Shown here: in pieces, positions 57,206-64,000 of the stretch
Layout: every line of letters begins with the position of its first letter
How positions within the stretch are numbered: the stretch's first letter is position 1
Assembly: GCF_900106525.1 (NCBI RefSeq)
Contig: NZ_FNOG01000004.1
Span: 527,677-591,676 of the forward strand
Direction of reading: 5' to 3'
DNA length: 64,000 nt
Source: Lysobacter enzymogenes
GTDB taxonomy: Bacteria; Pseudomonadota; Gammaproteobacteria; Xanthomonadales; Xanthomonadaceae
The notes under the pieces: generated by a model
What the model was told of the DNA's origin: nothing
Seen by the model: only the letters and a program-made list of their open reading frames with translations
Database searches by the model: none
Made by a program: the position numbers and the translations under genes

Positions 57206-58185
57206 GCCCTTCCTCCCCCGGCGCGGCGCGCATCGTCGCTGCGCCAAGCCATCAACAATTCGGTCACCGCCAGATCCGCGCGGACCGTGGTCCGCAGCAG
57301 GTCGCGGGTGCGGTTCGCCCGGTCGAACCAGGACGCAAGACTGCGCGCGCGCGCCGGGTCGGTCAAGCCGGCGCTGGCTTCGGCGAGCGCGATGTCCGAC
57401 GCGTGTCGCAGACGCAGCGCAGCGTGTTCGTCGCCGACCCAACGCTGCGCGACTTCGGGCGCGGAGGTTTCGCCGCGGCCGAGCTTGGCCAGGTCGGCGG
57501 CGACTTCGCGGCGCAGCTTGAGGCCTTCGCCGGTCAGCCAGTCGTGGGCCAGGCCGGGATGGCCGCGCGCGGCGTCGAACGCCTCGCGCGCGGCGGCGTC
57601 CGCATGGCCCTGTGCCTTGAGCCAGGCCAGCGCTTCGTCCGCCGGCGGCAGGCGGAATTCCAGGCGCTGGCAGCGGCTGCGCACGGTCGCCGGCAGGCGC
57701 GCCGGATGCGAGCTCACCAGCCACAGGTAACGGCCCGGCACCGGCTCTTCCAGGGTCTTGAGCAGCGCGTTGCAGGCGGCGTTGTTGATCGCGTCGGCCG
57801 GATCGATGATCGCGATCTGCGCGCCGCCGTACTGCGGCGTCAGCGACAAGCGCTCGGACAGGTTGCGGATCTGTTCGATCACGATTTCGGTGCGCAGCCG
57901 GGTGCCTTCCTTGTTCGGCACGAAGCTGACGAACTGGTAATCCGGATGCGTACCCGCGGCCAGCAGCAGGCAGCTGCGGCAGCGCCCGCACGGCCCGCCG
58001 TCGGCCGTGCGCTCGCGGCACAGCAGGCCCTGGGCCAGGCGCTCGGCGACCGCGCGCTTGCCCAGTTCGGCCGGCCCGCAGAACAGCAGGCCGTGGCCGA
58101 GCCGGCCGGCGCCGATCGAGGCCTGGGCCTGTTCGTAGATGCGGCGCTGCCAGGGCGCGAACGCGGCGTTGGAGACGGCGCTCAT
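57202..58185 (-). CDS. holB: DNA polymerase III delta-prime subunit
   Basis: The 327-residue clamp-loader subunit has LLFCGPAELGKRAVAERLAQ (a degenerate P-loop), zinc cysteines in CGRCRSCLLLAAGTHPD, IDPADAINNAACNALLKTLEEP and SSHPARLPATVRSRCQRLEF (arginine finger region). Length fits gammaproteobacterial HolB. It overlaps tmk upstream and pilZ downstream by 4 bp each, so it is part of a tightly coupled transcript. Confidence 0.95.
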   Translation of the reverse strand: MSAVSNAAFAPWQRRIYEQAQASIGAGRLGHGLLFCGPAELGKRAVAERLAQGLLCRERTADGGPCGRCRSCLLLAAGTHPDYQFVSFVPNKEGTRLRTEIVIEQIRNLSERLSLTPQYGGAQIAIIDPADAINNAACNALLKTLEEPVPGRYLWLVSSHPARLPATVRSRCQRLEFRLPPADEALAWLKAQGHADAAAREAFDAARGHPGLAHDWLTGEGLKLRREVAADLAKLGRGETSAPEVAQRWVGDEHAALRLRHASDIALAEASAGLTDPARARSLASWFDRANRTRDLLRTTVRADLAVTELLMAWRSDDARRAGGGRA

Positions 58186-58832
58186 TGCACGCTCTCCCCG
58201 ACCACTTCGATCTGCAGGCGCAGGCAGGCCACCGCCTGCGCGACCACTGCCTCCACCGGCTGCGTGGCGTCGATCACCTGGAACCGCTTCGGCTCGGCCG
58301 CGGCGCGTTCGAGGTAGCCGCGGCGCACGCGTTCGAAGAATTCGTTGCGCTCGCTTTCGATCCGGTCGGCGGCGCCGCGGCCGCGCATGCGCGCCAGGCC
58401 GACGTCCACCGGCACGTCCAGCAGCAAAGTCATCAGCGGACGGATGCCGACCACGCGCCGCTCCAGTTCGGCGATGAACGCCGCGTCGCCGCCGCGCCCG
58501 GCGCCCTGGTAGGCGTAGCTGGCGTCGGTGAAGCGGTCGCTGAGCACCCAGGCGCCGCGTTGCAGCGCCGGCAGCACGGTCGCGCGCACGTGCTGGGCGC
58601 GCGCGGCGAAGGCTAGCAGCAGTTCGGTTTCGTTGCTGGCCGGCTCGTGGTGGGTGTCGAGCATGAGCCCGCGGATCTGTTCGGCCAGCGGCGTGCCGCC
58701 GGGCTCGCGGGTGTACACCGCATCGATGCCGGCCTGCGCGAACGCGTCGCGCAGCGCGGCCAGCACGGTCGACTTGCCGGCGCCTTCGCCGCCCTCCAGG
58801 GTGACGAAGCGCGGCCAGGTGCGCAGGCTCAT
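58182..58832 (-). CDS. tmk: Thymidylate kinase
   Basis: The 216-residue kinase converts dTMP to dTDP. P-loop LEGGEGAGKSTV, YTREPGGTPLAEQIR, the SDRFTDASYAYQGAGRG motif and the LID region are present. The overlaps with mltG and holB (both ATGA) match the order seen in many proteobacteria. Confidence 0.96.
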   Translation of the reverse strand: MSLRTWPRFVTLEGGEGAGKSTVLAALRDAFAQAGIDAVYTREPGGTPLAEQIRGLMLDTHHEPASNETELLLAFAARAQHVRATVLPALQRGAWVLSDRFTDASYAYQGAGRGGDAAFIAELERRVVGIRPLMTLLLDVPVDVGLARMRGRGAADRIESERNEFFERVRRGYLERAAAEPKRFQVIDATQPVEAVVAQAVACLRLQIEVVGESVQ

Positions 58833-59980
58833 CGGGCCGCTCCCGGCGCGGCCGGCAGCGTCGCGGCGGACGGCGCTTCGGCCGCTTCCTCCAGCACCGC
58901 CTTGCCCTCTTCCGGTTGGCCGCGGCCCTGGTTCTGGCGATAGCGCTGCAGATAGATGCGCACGTTGGCCTGGTGCTGGGCGTAGGTCGCGGCGAACAGG
59001 CTGCGGCCGCTGCCGTCGCCGGCGGCGACGAAGAACAGCGCGTCGCCCGGCGCCGGATTGGCCGCGGCCTTGAGCGCGGCCAGCCCCGGCATCGCGATCG
59101 GCGTCGGCGGCAGGCCGGCGCGGGTGTAGGTGTTGTACGGCGTGTCGGTCTGCAGGTCGCGCTTGCGGATGTTGCCGTCGTAGGCCGGGCCGATGCCGTA
59201 GATCACCGTCGGGTCGGTCTCCAGGCGCATGCCCAGCTTGAGCCTGCGCTCGAACAAGCCGGCGATCTGCGCGCGCTCGGCCGGCACGCCGGTTTCCTTC
59301 TCCACGATCGAGGCCATGATCAGCAACTCGTACGGCGTCTTGAGCACGCTGTCCTTGTCGCGCCCGGACCACGACGCCGCCAGCGCCTTGTCCATCGCCG
59401 AGGACGCGCGCTTGAGCACGTCCAGGTCGCTGTCGCCGCCGGTGTAGAAATAGGTTTCCGGCAGGAACCGGCCTTCCGGATGCTGCCCACCCTTGCCCAG
59501 CGCCTTCATCAGCGCCGCGTCGTCGAGCTGCGAGGCTTGTTGCTTGAGCTTGTCGGCGCGCGCCAGCGCGGCGCGCAAGTCGCGCACGTTCCAGCCATCG
59601 ACGATGACGAAGCGGTGGCTGACCACCTTGCCGTCGCGCATCGCGGTCAGCAGCGCGCGCGGGCTGGTGCCCGGCGCCAGCGAATACTCGCCGACCTGCA
59701 GCCGCCCGGCCGCGCCGAGCTGCTTGGCCAGCACCCGCCATTCGATTTCCTCGCCGACCGCAACGCCGGACGCGCGCAGCTTGCGCACCACCGCCGGCAG
59801 CGAGTCGCCGCGCTCCACCAGCAGGCTCTGGTCAGGCTGCAGGCCCTGCAGCGGCGCGTCGGCGAAGCTCAGGTAACGCTGCCACGCCCAGCCGCCGGCC
59901 GCGGCCAGCGCCGCCAGCAACAGTACGATCACGATCAGGCAACCGCAGCCGCGCTTGCCCTTCTTTTCCTTTGCCGCCAC
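58829..59980 (-). CDS. mltG: Endolytic murein transglycosylase MltG
   Basis: The 383-residue inner-membrane protein has one N-terminal helix (GCLIVIVLLLAALAAAGGWAW), a LysM-like small domain and a YceG catalytic domain with the Glu in MASIVEKETGVPAER. FLPETYFYTGGDS and YNTYTRAGLPPTPI are further family markers. It cuts nascent glycan strands and sets chain length. An extra Ala/Pro/Glu tail (about 30 residues) ends the protein. The start is GTG (59978-59980). Confidence 0.95.
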   Translation of the reverse strand: MAAKEKKGKRGCGCLIVIVLLLAALAAAGGWAWQRYLSFADAPLQGLQPDQSLLVERGDSLPAVVRKLRASGVAVGEEIEWRVLAKQLGAAGRLQVGEYSLAPGTSPRALLTAMRDGKVVSHRFVIVDGWNVRDLRAALARADKLKQQASQLDDAALMKALGKGGQHPEGRFLPETYFYTGGDSDLDVLKRASSAMDKALAASWSGRDKDSVLKTPYELLIMASIVEKETGVPAERAQIAGLFERRLKLGMRLETDPTVIYGIGPAYDGNIRKRDLQTDTPYNTYTRAGLPPTPIAMPGLAALKAAANPAPGDALFFVAAGDGSGRSLFAATYAQHQANVRIYLQRYRQNQGRGQPEEGKAVLEEAAEAPSAATLPAAPGAAR

Positions 59981-60046
59981 GCAACCTCCATCGAACGGTC
60001 TGAGCCCGCCGCGCCGGCGCGGACCGGCGGCCGCGGGTGCGGCGGC

Positions 60047-60880
60047 TCAGTCGTCGCCGGGGACGAAGGCGGGATGGGCGTCGCCGAGCCGGCGCCGCAG
60101 CCCGGCCACGGCCGGATGCGGCGCCCATTGCCGCTCGCCGAGCCGCGCCACGGGCAGGATACCGCGCACGGCGTTGCACAGGAAAATCGCATCGGCGCGT
60201 TGCAGTTCGTCGGCCGTCAGCGCGGCGACCCGCGCCGCGCTCAGTTCGATCAGGCGCTGCCGGCAGATCCCGGCCACGCCGCAGCGATCCACCGGCGGGG
60301 TCGTCCACTGTTGCGCGTGCAGGACGAACAGGTTGGCGGCGGTGGCGCAGACCGGCTCGCCGGCGGCGTTGCGCAGCAGGCCTTCGTCGATGTCCGGATC
60401 GTCCCATTCGGCCCGCGCCAGCACCTGCTCCAGGCGGTTGCAGTGCTTGAGCCCGGCCAGCGCCGGCTGCTCGCCCAGACGCAGCTCGCACCAGCGCAGG
60501 CGCAGGCCGCCGGCGCGCGCGGGCGGCGGCAGCGGGTGGCGCGACAGCGTCCACACCGGCTCGGCCTGCGCCGGCGGCGCATAGCCGCGGCCGCCCGCGC
60601 CGCGGCTGAGGATCAGCTTGAGCACGCCGTCGGCGCCGGCAAGCAGGTCGGCGGCCTCGCTGCGCACGCGCCGCGGATCCGGCAGCGCCAGGCCCAGGCG
60701 TCGGGCGCCGCCGCTGAGCCGCGCCCAATGCGCGTCCCACCACGGCAGCTCGCCGCGGTGCGCGCGCAGGGTCTCGAACAGGGCGTCGCCGTAGGCCTGG
60801 CCGCGGTCGAACGCGGGCAACGCGGGGACGCGCTGGGCGCCCTGGAAAAAACGCGCTTCGGGGAGGTCGTCGGGAGCCAT
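60047..60880 (-). CDS. pabC: Aminodeoxychorismate lyase
   Basis: The 277-residue PLP enzyme makes 4-aminobenzoate for folate synthesis from aminodeoxychorismate. FDRGQAYGDALFETLRAH lies near the N terminus. GLKHCNRLEQVLARAEW is a conserved family motif, and DEGLLRNAAGEPVCATAANLF precedes a late CNAVRGILPV. The C-terminal part is normal. It sits between fabF and mltG, the classic order. Confidence 0.93.
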   Translation of the reverse strand: MAPDDLPEARFFQGAQRVPALPAFDRGQAYGDALFETLRAHRGELPWWDAHWARLSGGARRLGLALPDPRRVRSEAADLLAGADGVLKLILSRGAGGRGYAPPAQAEPVWTLSRHPLPPPARAGGLRLRWCELRLGEQPALAGLKHCNRLEQVLARAEWDDPDIDEGLLRNAAGEPVCATAANLFVLHAQQWTTPPVDRCGVAGICRQRLIELSAARVAALTADELQRADAIFLCNAVRGILPVARLGERQWAPHPAVAGLRRRLGDAHPAFVPGDD

Positions 60881-60944
60881 GGCCGCATCCTACCGTGGGC
60901 GCGCAGGTCGCCGCGCCGGTCGCGCGGTTCGCACCAAACCCCAA

Positions 60945-60978
60945 AAAGAAAAAACCCGCGAAGCCGAAGCTCCGCGGG
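60945..60978 (-). terminator. Terminator after fabF
   Basis: CCCGCG and CGCGGG arms with an inner AGC/GCT pair around a TTCG loop are followed on the minus strand by TTTTTTCTTTTTGG. It separates fabF from pabC, so the downstream genes may have their own promoter or read-through. Confidence 0.85.
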
Positions 60979-61004
60979 CCTTCGCGTTGATCGTTGCGAG
61001 CCGA

Positions 61005-62258
61005 TCAGATCCGCTTGAACACCAGCGTGCCGTTGGTCCCGCCGAAGCCGAACCCATTGGACACCGCCACATCGATCTTCGTCTCGCGCGCCACGTTCGG
61101 CACGTAGTCCAGATCGCAGCCCTCGCCCGCTTCGTCGAGGTTGATGGTCGGCGGGATGATGCCGTCGTGCAGCGCCAGCACCGAGAAGATCGCCTCGGCG
61201 CCGCCGGCCGCGCCGAGCAGATGCCCGGTCATCGACTTGGTCGAGCTGACCATCATCTTGTAGGCGTGATCGCCGAACGCGCGCTTCATCGCCAGGGTCT
61301 CGGCCAGATCGCCGAGCGGGGTCGAGGTGCCGTGCGCGTTGAGGTAGCCGACCTGATCGGGATTGATGCCGGCGTCCTTGAGCGCGGAGACCATGCAGCG
61401 CGCCGGGCCTTCGCCGTTCTCGCTCGGCGCGGTCATGTGGAAGGCGTCGGAACTGGCGCCGAAACCGGCCAGTTCGCAGTAGATGCGCGCGCCGCGCGCC
61501 TTGGCCCGCTCGTATTCTTCCAGGATCAGGATGCCGGCGCCGTCGCCGAGCACGAAGCCGTCGCGGTCCTTGTCCCACGGCCGCGAGGCGCGGGTCGGAT
61601 CGTCGTTGCGGGTCGACATCGCCTTCATCGAGCAGAAGCCGCCGACCGAGGTCGGCGAGGAGCCGCGCTCGGCGCCGCCGGCGACCATGACGTCGGCGTC
61701 GCCGTACTGGATCATGCGCATCGCCATGCCGATGGAATGGTTCGAGGTGGCGCAGGCCGAGACCGCGGAGAAGTTCGGGCCCTTGGCGCCGGTGATCAGC
61801 GAGATCTGCCCCGGCAGCATGTTGATGATGGTGCTGGGCACGTAGAACGGCGAGATCTTGCGCGGGCCGCCCTCGTGGTACTTGACCGTCTGCTCCTCGA
61901 TGCCGAGCAGGCCGCCGATGCCCGAGCCGACCAGCGCGCCGATGCGCTCGGCGTTGGAGTCGTCGACGACGATGCCGGCGTCGCGCAGCGCCATCAGCGA
62001 GGCGGCGACGCCGTAATGGATGAACTCGTCCATCTTCTTCGCGTCCTTCGTACTCACCCCGTAGCGGGTGATGTCGAAGTCGCGCACTTCGCCGGCGATG
62101 CGGGTGGTGAACGCGGCGGGATCGAAATGGGTGATCGGACCGATGCCGGAGCGGCCGTTGACGATGCCGTCCCAACTGCTGGCGACGTCGTTGCCGAGCG
62201 GGGAGATCAGGCCGAGGCCGGTGACGACCACGCGGCGGTTGAAGGAACGGTTGGACAT
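61005..62258 (-). CDS. fabF: 3-oxoacyl-ACP synthase II
   Basis: The 417-residue condensing enzyme elongates acyl-ACP with malonyl-ACP. The catalytic Cys lies in SAVSACATSNHSIG, the His pair in NAHGTSTPLGD and TGHLLGAAGG, and the Gly-rich NGFGFGGTNGTLVFKR motif ends the protein. It starts at the ATG 62256-62258. It follows acpP by about 280 bp, with a terminator between them. Confidence 0.97.
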   Translation of the reverse strand: MSNRSFNRRVVVTGLGLISPLGNDVASSWDGIVNGRSGIGPITHFDPAAFTTRIAGEVRDFDITRYGVSTKDAKKMDEFIHYGVAASLMALRDAGIVVDDSNAERIGALVGSGIGGLLGIEEQTVKYHEGGPRKISPFYVPSTIINMLPGQISLITGAKGPNFSAVSACATSNHSIGMAMRMIQYGDADVMVAGGAERGSSPTSVGGFCSMKAMSTRNDDPTRASRPWDKDRDGFVLGDGAGILILEEYERAKARGARIYCELAGFGASSDAFHMTAPSENGEGPARCMVSALKDAGINPDQVGYLNAHGTSTPLGDLAETLAMKRAFGDHAYKMMVSSTKSMTGHLLGAAGGAEAIFSVLALHDGIIPPTINLDEAGEGCDLDYVPNVARETKIDVAVSNGFGFGGTNGTLVFKRI

Positions 62259-62409
62259 TCAGCCTTACCTCTTGGGGATCAGTCTTGTTTGAAGCAGGTC
62301 TTGTTCGAAGCGGGTCTTGCTTGATGCAGCTCTGATGCAGGAGCGGCGGTCGCGCGCCGCGAACGGCCCGAAGCTGCCGCTACGCTACGCTGGCGTATCG
62401 ACGCCCCGG

Positions 62410-62437
62410 AAAAGCACGGGGCCGCAATGCGGCCCCG
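62410..62437 (-). terminator. Terminator after acpP
   Basis: CGGGGCCGC and GCGGCCCCG form a 9-bp stem with a 3-base loop. On the minus strand TGCTTTTCC follows. It lies about 100 bp after the acpP stop and would limit transcription into fabF relative to acpP. Confidence 0.8.
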
Positions 62438-62540
62438 GGTGGTTGCTTATCGATCCATTGCGATGGTCGTGCGATGGTCGCGCAACGCATGCCGGCGCAC
62501 ACCGCGCGCGAGGACTCGCGCGCGGCTGCGTCGCGGCCGA

Positions 62541-62780
62541 TTACGACTTGACGTGCGCCTTGACGTAATCGATCGCCTGCTGCACCGAGGTGATCTTCTC
62601 GGCCTCTTCGTCCGGGATCTCGCACTCGAACTCTTCCTCGAGCGCCATCACCAGCTCGACCGTGTCGAGCGAATCCGCGCCGAGGTCGTCGACGAAGGAA
62701 GCGTTGTTGGTGACTTCCTCTTCCTTGACGCCAAGCTGTTCGACCACGATCTTCTTGACGCGTTCTTCGATGCTGCTCAT
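62541..62780 (-). CDS. acpP: Acyl carrier protein
   Basis: The 79-residue acidic protein carries growing acyl chains on 4'-phosphopantetheine attached to Ser37 in [13 protein letters not shown]. It starts [18 protein letters not shown], with a strong ribosome site (GGGAGGAG) upstream of the ATG at 62778-62780. Between fabG and fabF as usual. Confidence 0.98.
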   Translation of the reverse strand: MSSIEERVKKIVVEQLGVKEEEVTNNASFVDDLGADSLDTVELVMALEEEFECEIPDEEAEKITSVQQAIDYVKAHVKS

Positions 62781-62910
62781 GGATGCTGCTCCTCCCGTGA
62801 GGGGTTTTTCGATGGGATAGTCTAATGGAATCGGGATGTTTCGCGAGACCGGCCCCCGGTGTCGACGAAACCCCTTTGGGTTCAATCGCTTACTAGCCTA
62901 CGTCAAGGCC

Positions 62911-63657
62911 TTACGGCATGTACATGCCGCCGTTGACGTGCAGCGTTTCGCCGGTGATGTAGCCGGCCCCGGGGCCGGCCAGGAACGCCACCGCGCGGGC
63001 GATGTCGGCCGGTTCGCCGAAGCGGCCCAGCGCGATCTGGTCGAACATGGCCTTCTTCGCGTCTTCGGGCAGGTCGCGGGTCATGTCGGTGTCGATGAAT
63101 CCGGGCGCCACGACGTTCACGGTCACGCCGCGGCTGCCGATCTCGCGCGCCAGCGACTTGCTGAAGGCGATCACGCCGGCCTTGGCGGCGGCGTAGTTGG
63201 CCTGGCCCGGGTTGCCGGTCACGCCGACCACCGAGGCGATGTTGATGATGCGGCCGCGGCGCGCCTTCATCATCGAACGCATCACCGCCTTGCTGGTGCG
63301 GTAGACGCTGGTGAGATTGGTGTCGAGGATGGCCTGCCAGTCCTCGTCCTTCATGCGCATGAGCAGGTTGTCGCGGGTGATGCCGGCGTTGTTGACCAGG
63401 ATCGAGATCGCGCCGATCTCCTTGGCCACCGCGTCGAGCAGCGACTCGACCGAGGCCGGGTCGGCGACATCGACCACGCGGCCGTGGCCGCCGTGCGCGG
63501 CCAGGCGCTCGCCGATGGCCTTAGCGCCGGATTCGCTGGTGGCGGTGCCGATCACGGTCGCGCCCTGCGCGGCCAGTTCGTCGGCGATCGCGGCGCCGAT
63601 GCCGCGGCTGGCGCCGGTGACCAGCGCGATTTCGCCCGAAAGCGGGGTCGTGCTCAT
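62911..63657 (-). CDS. fabG: 3-oxoacyl-ACP reductase
   Basis: The 248-residue short-chain dehydrogenase reduces 3-oxoacyl-ACP with NADPH. TGASRGIG is the cofactor motif; NNAG, IASVVG (Ser) and YAAAKAG (Tyr/Lys) make up the active site, and the end is HVNGGMYMP. The ATG at 63655-63657 has GGAG 8 bases upstream; an in-frame GTG 9 bases earlier is possible. Confidence 0.97.
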   Translation of the reverse strand: MSTTPLSGEIALVTGASRGIGAAIADELAAQGATVIGTATSESGAKAIGERLAAHGGHGRVVDVADPASVESLLDAVAKEIGAISILVNNAGITRDNLLMRMKDEDWQAILDTNLTSVYRTSKAVMRSMMKARRGRIINIASVVGVTGNPGQANYAAAKAGVIAFSKSLAREIGSRGVTVNVVAPGFIDTDMTRDLPEDAKKAMFDQIALGRFGEPADIARAVAFLAGPGAGYITGETLHVNGGMYMP

Positions 63658-63812
63658 TGGTTTCACTCCGTAGTGCTGGCTCGTGGTGGCGCCGCTGCTG
63701 ATAACCGCCGCGTCCTGCGACCCCGCCCGCCGGGCACGGGGCCCGGGCGCGGCCAGCCTACAGGCTGAGGCGGCGATTGAGTAGCGCTGCGCCCGGTGAT
63801 GCGGCTGCGGGT

Positions 63813-64000
63813 TCAGCGCCAGTCGGACAGGGCGGTTTCGAACTCCGCCGGGGTGCCGATGGCGCGGCCGTCGATGGATTTGTCGATGCGCTTGATCAGC
63901 CCGGTGAGGACCTTGCCCGGCCCGCACTCGGCGGCGCGCTGCGCGCCATGCGCGGCCAGCGCCTGCACGCAGGCGGTCCAGCGCACCGGCAGGTAGAGCT
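63813..64000 (-). CDS. fabD: Malonyl-CoA:ACP transacylase, C-terminal part (cut by window edge)
   Basis: The last 61 residues read VRWTACVQALAAHGAQR, ECGPGKVLTGLIKRIDK and end ETALSDWR, matching the FabD C terminus. The start lies outside the window. FabD loads malonyl groups onto ACP. It is the first visible gene of the fabD-fabG-acpP-fabF order. Confidence 0.93.
   Translation of the reverse strand, partial: LYLPVRWTACVQALAAHGAQRAAECGPGKVLTGLIKRIDKSIDGRAIGTPAEFETALSDWR

Overview
This is a high-GC gram-negative chromosome segment from a Xanthomonadaceae bacterium, almost certainly a Lysobacter. The strongest clue is the gene at 27601-28794. It encodes a 397-residue prepro-enzyme whose 199-residue prepro part and 198-residue mature part match, as far as I can recall, alpha-lytic protease of Lysobacter enzymogenes. 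The S8 proteases, the trimeric autotransporter, the rpoE-rseA-mucD operon and the dense palindromic repeats fit the same lineage.

Layout. 1-450 is a tandem array of a ~131-bp palindromic repeat. 586-9288 holds two paralogous secreted subtilases flanking a small YadA-like trimeric autotransporter, with a DUF695-like gene beside them. 9587-13457 holds an undecaprenyl-pyrophosphatase-like PAP2 gene overlapping ispG, then xseA. 13719-16880 is a two-gene unit of a thiamine-diphosphate enzyme and an aldehyde dehydrogenase. 17181-24249 is a signalling block: a vWA lipoprotein, a GAF-GAF-GGDEF-EAL protein, an ECF sigma factor and its putative anti-sigma factor. The lipoprotein and the anti-sigma protein both carry a TonB-box-like segment. 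24284-27497 holds a YigZ protein, an MsbA-like ABC exporter and two small translationally coupled genes. 27601-30733 holds alpha-lytic protease, a decayed repeat region, a 58-residue membrane protein too short for usual ORF calling, and a DUF1877 protein. 30847-34637 holds an L,D-transpeptidase overlapping an AidB-like acyl-CoA dehydrogenase, an M48 lipoprotein protease and a cold shock protein. 34870-39613 covers purine salvage (MTI phosphorylase, HPRT-like), nagZ, a CYTH protein and rlmD. 39770-43352 holds YdbL- and YdbH-like envelope proteins and a divergent REC-HPt protein.

43464-53444 is one long minus-strand housekeeping/stress block: rpoE, rseA, mucD, lepA, lepB, DUF4845, rnc, era, recO. 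It links envelope-stress sensing, secretion and RNA processing. A fadB/fadJ-type bifunctional gene diverges from rpoE. A ~770-bp inverted-repeat element (55861-56632) separates it from the last block. 56846-64000 is the conserved fatty-acid cluster on the minus strand: fabD (cut by the window edge), fabG, acpP, fabF, pabC, mltG, tmk, holB and a PilZ gene. The last genes overlap by 4 bp, which suggests translational coupling.

At least five families of dispersed palindromic repeats fill the intergenic spaces. I see no tRNA, rRNA, CRISPR array, prophage or intact insertion sequence. No wholly new system is proven. The best candidates for new biology are the TonB-box-like segments in the vWA/anti-sigma proteins, the YdbH-YdbL pair without a visible ynbE, the small coupled genes, and the large inverted-repeat element.
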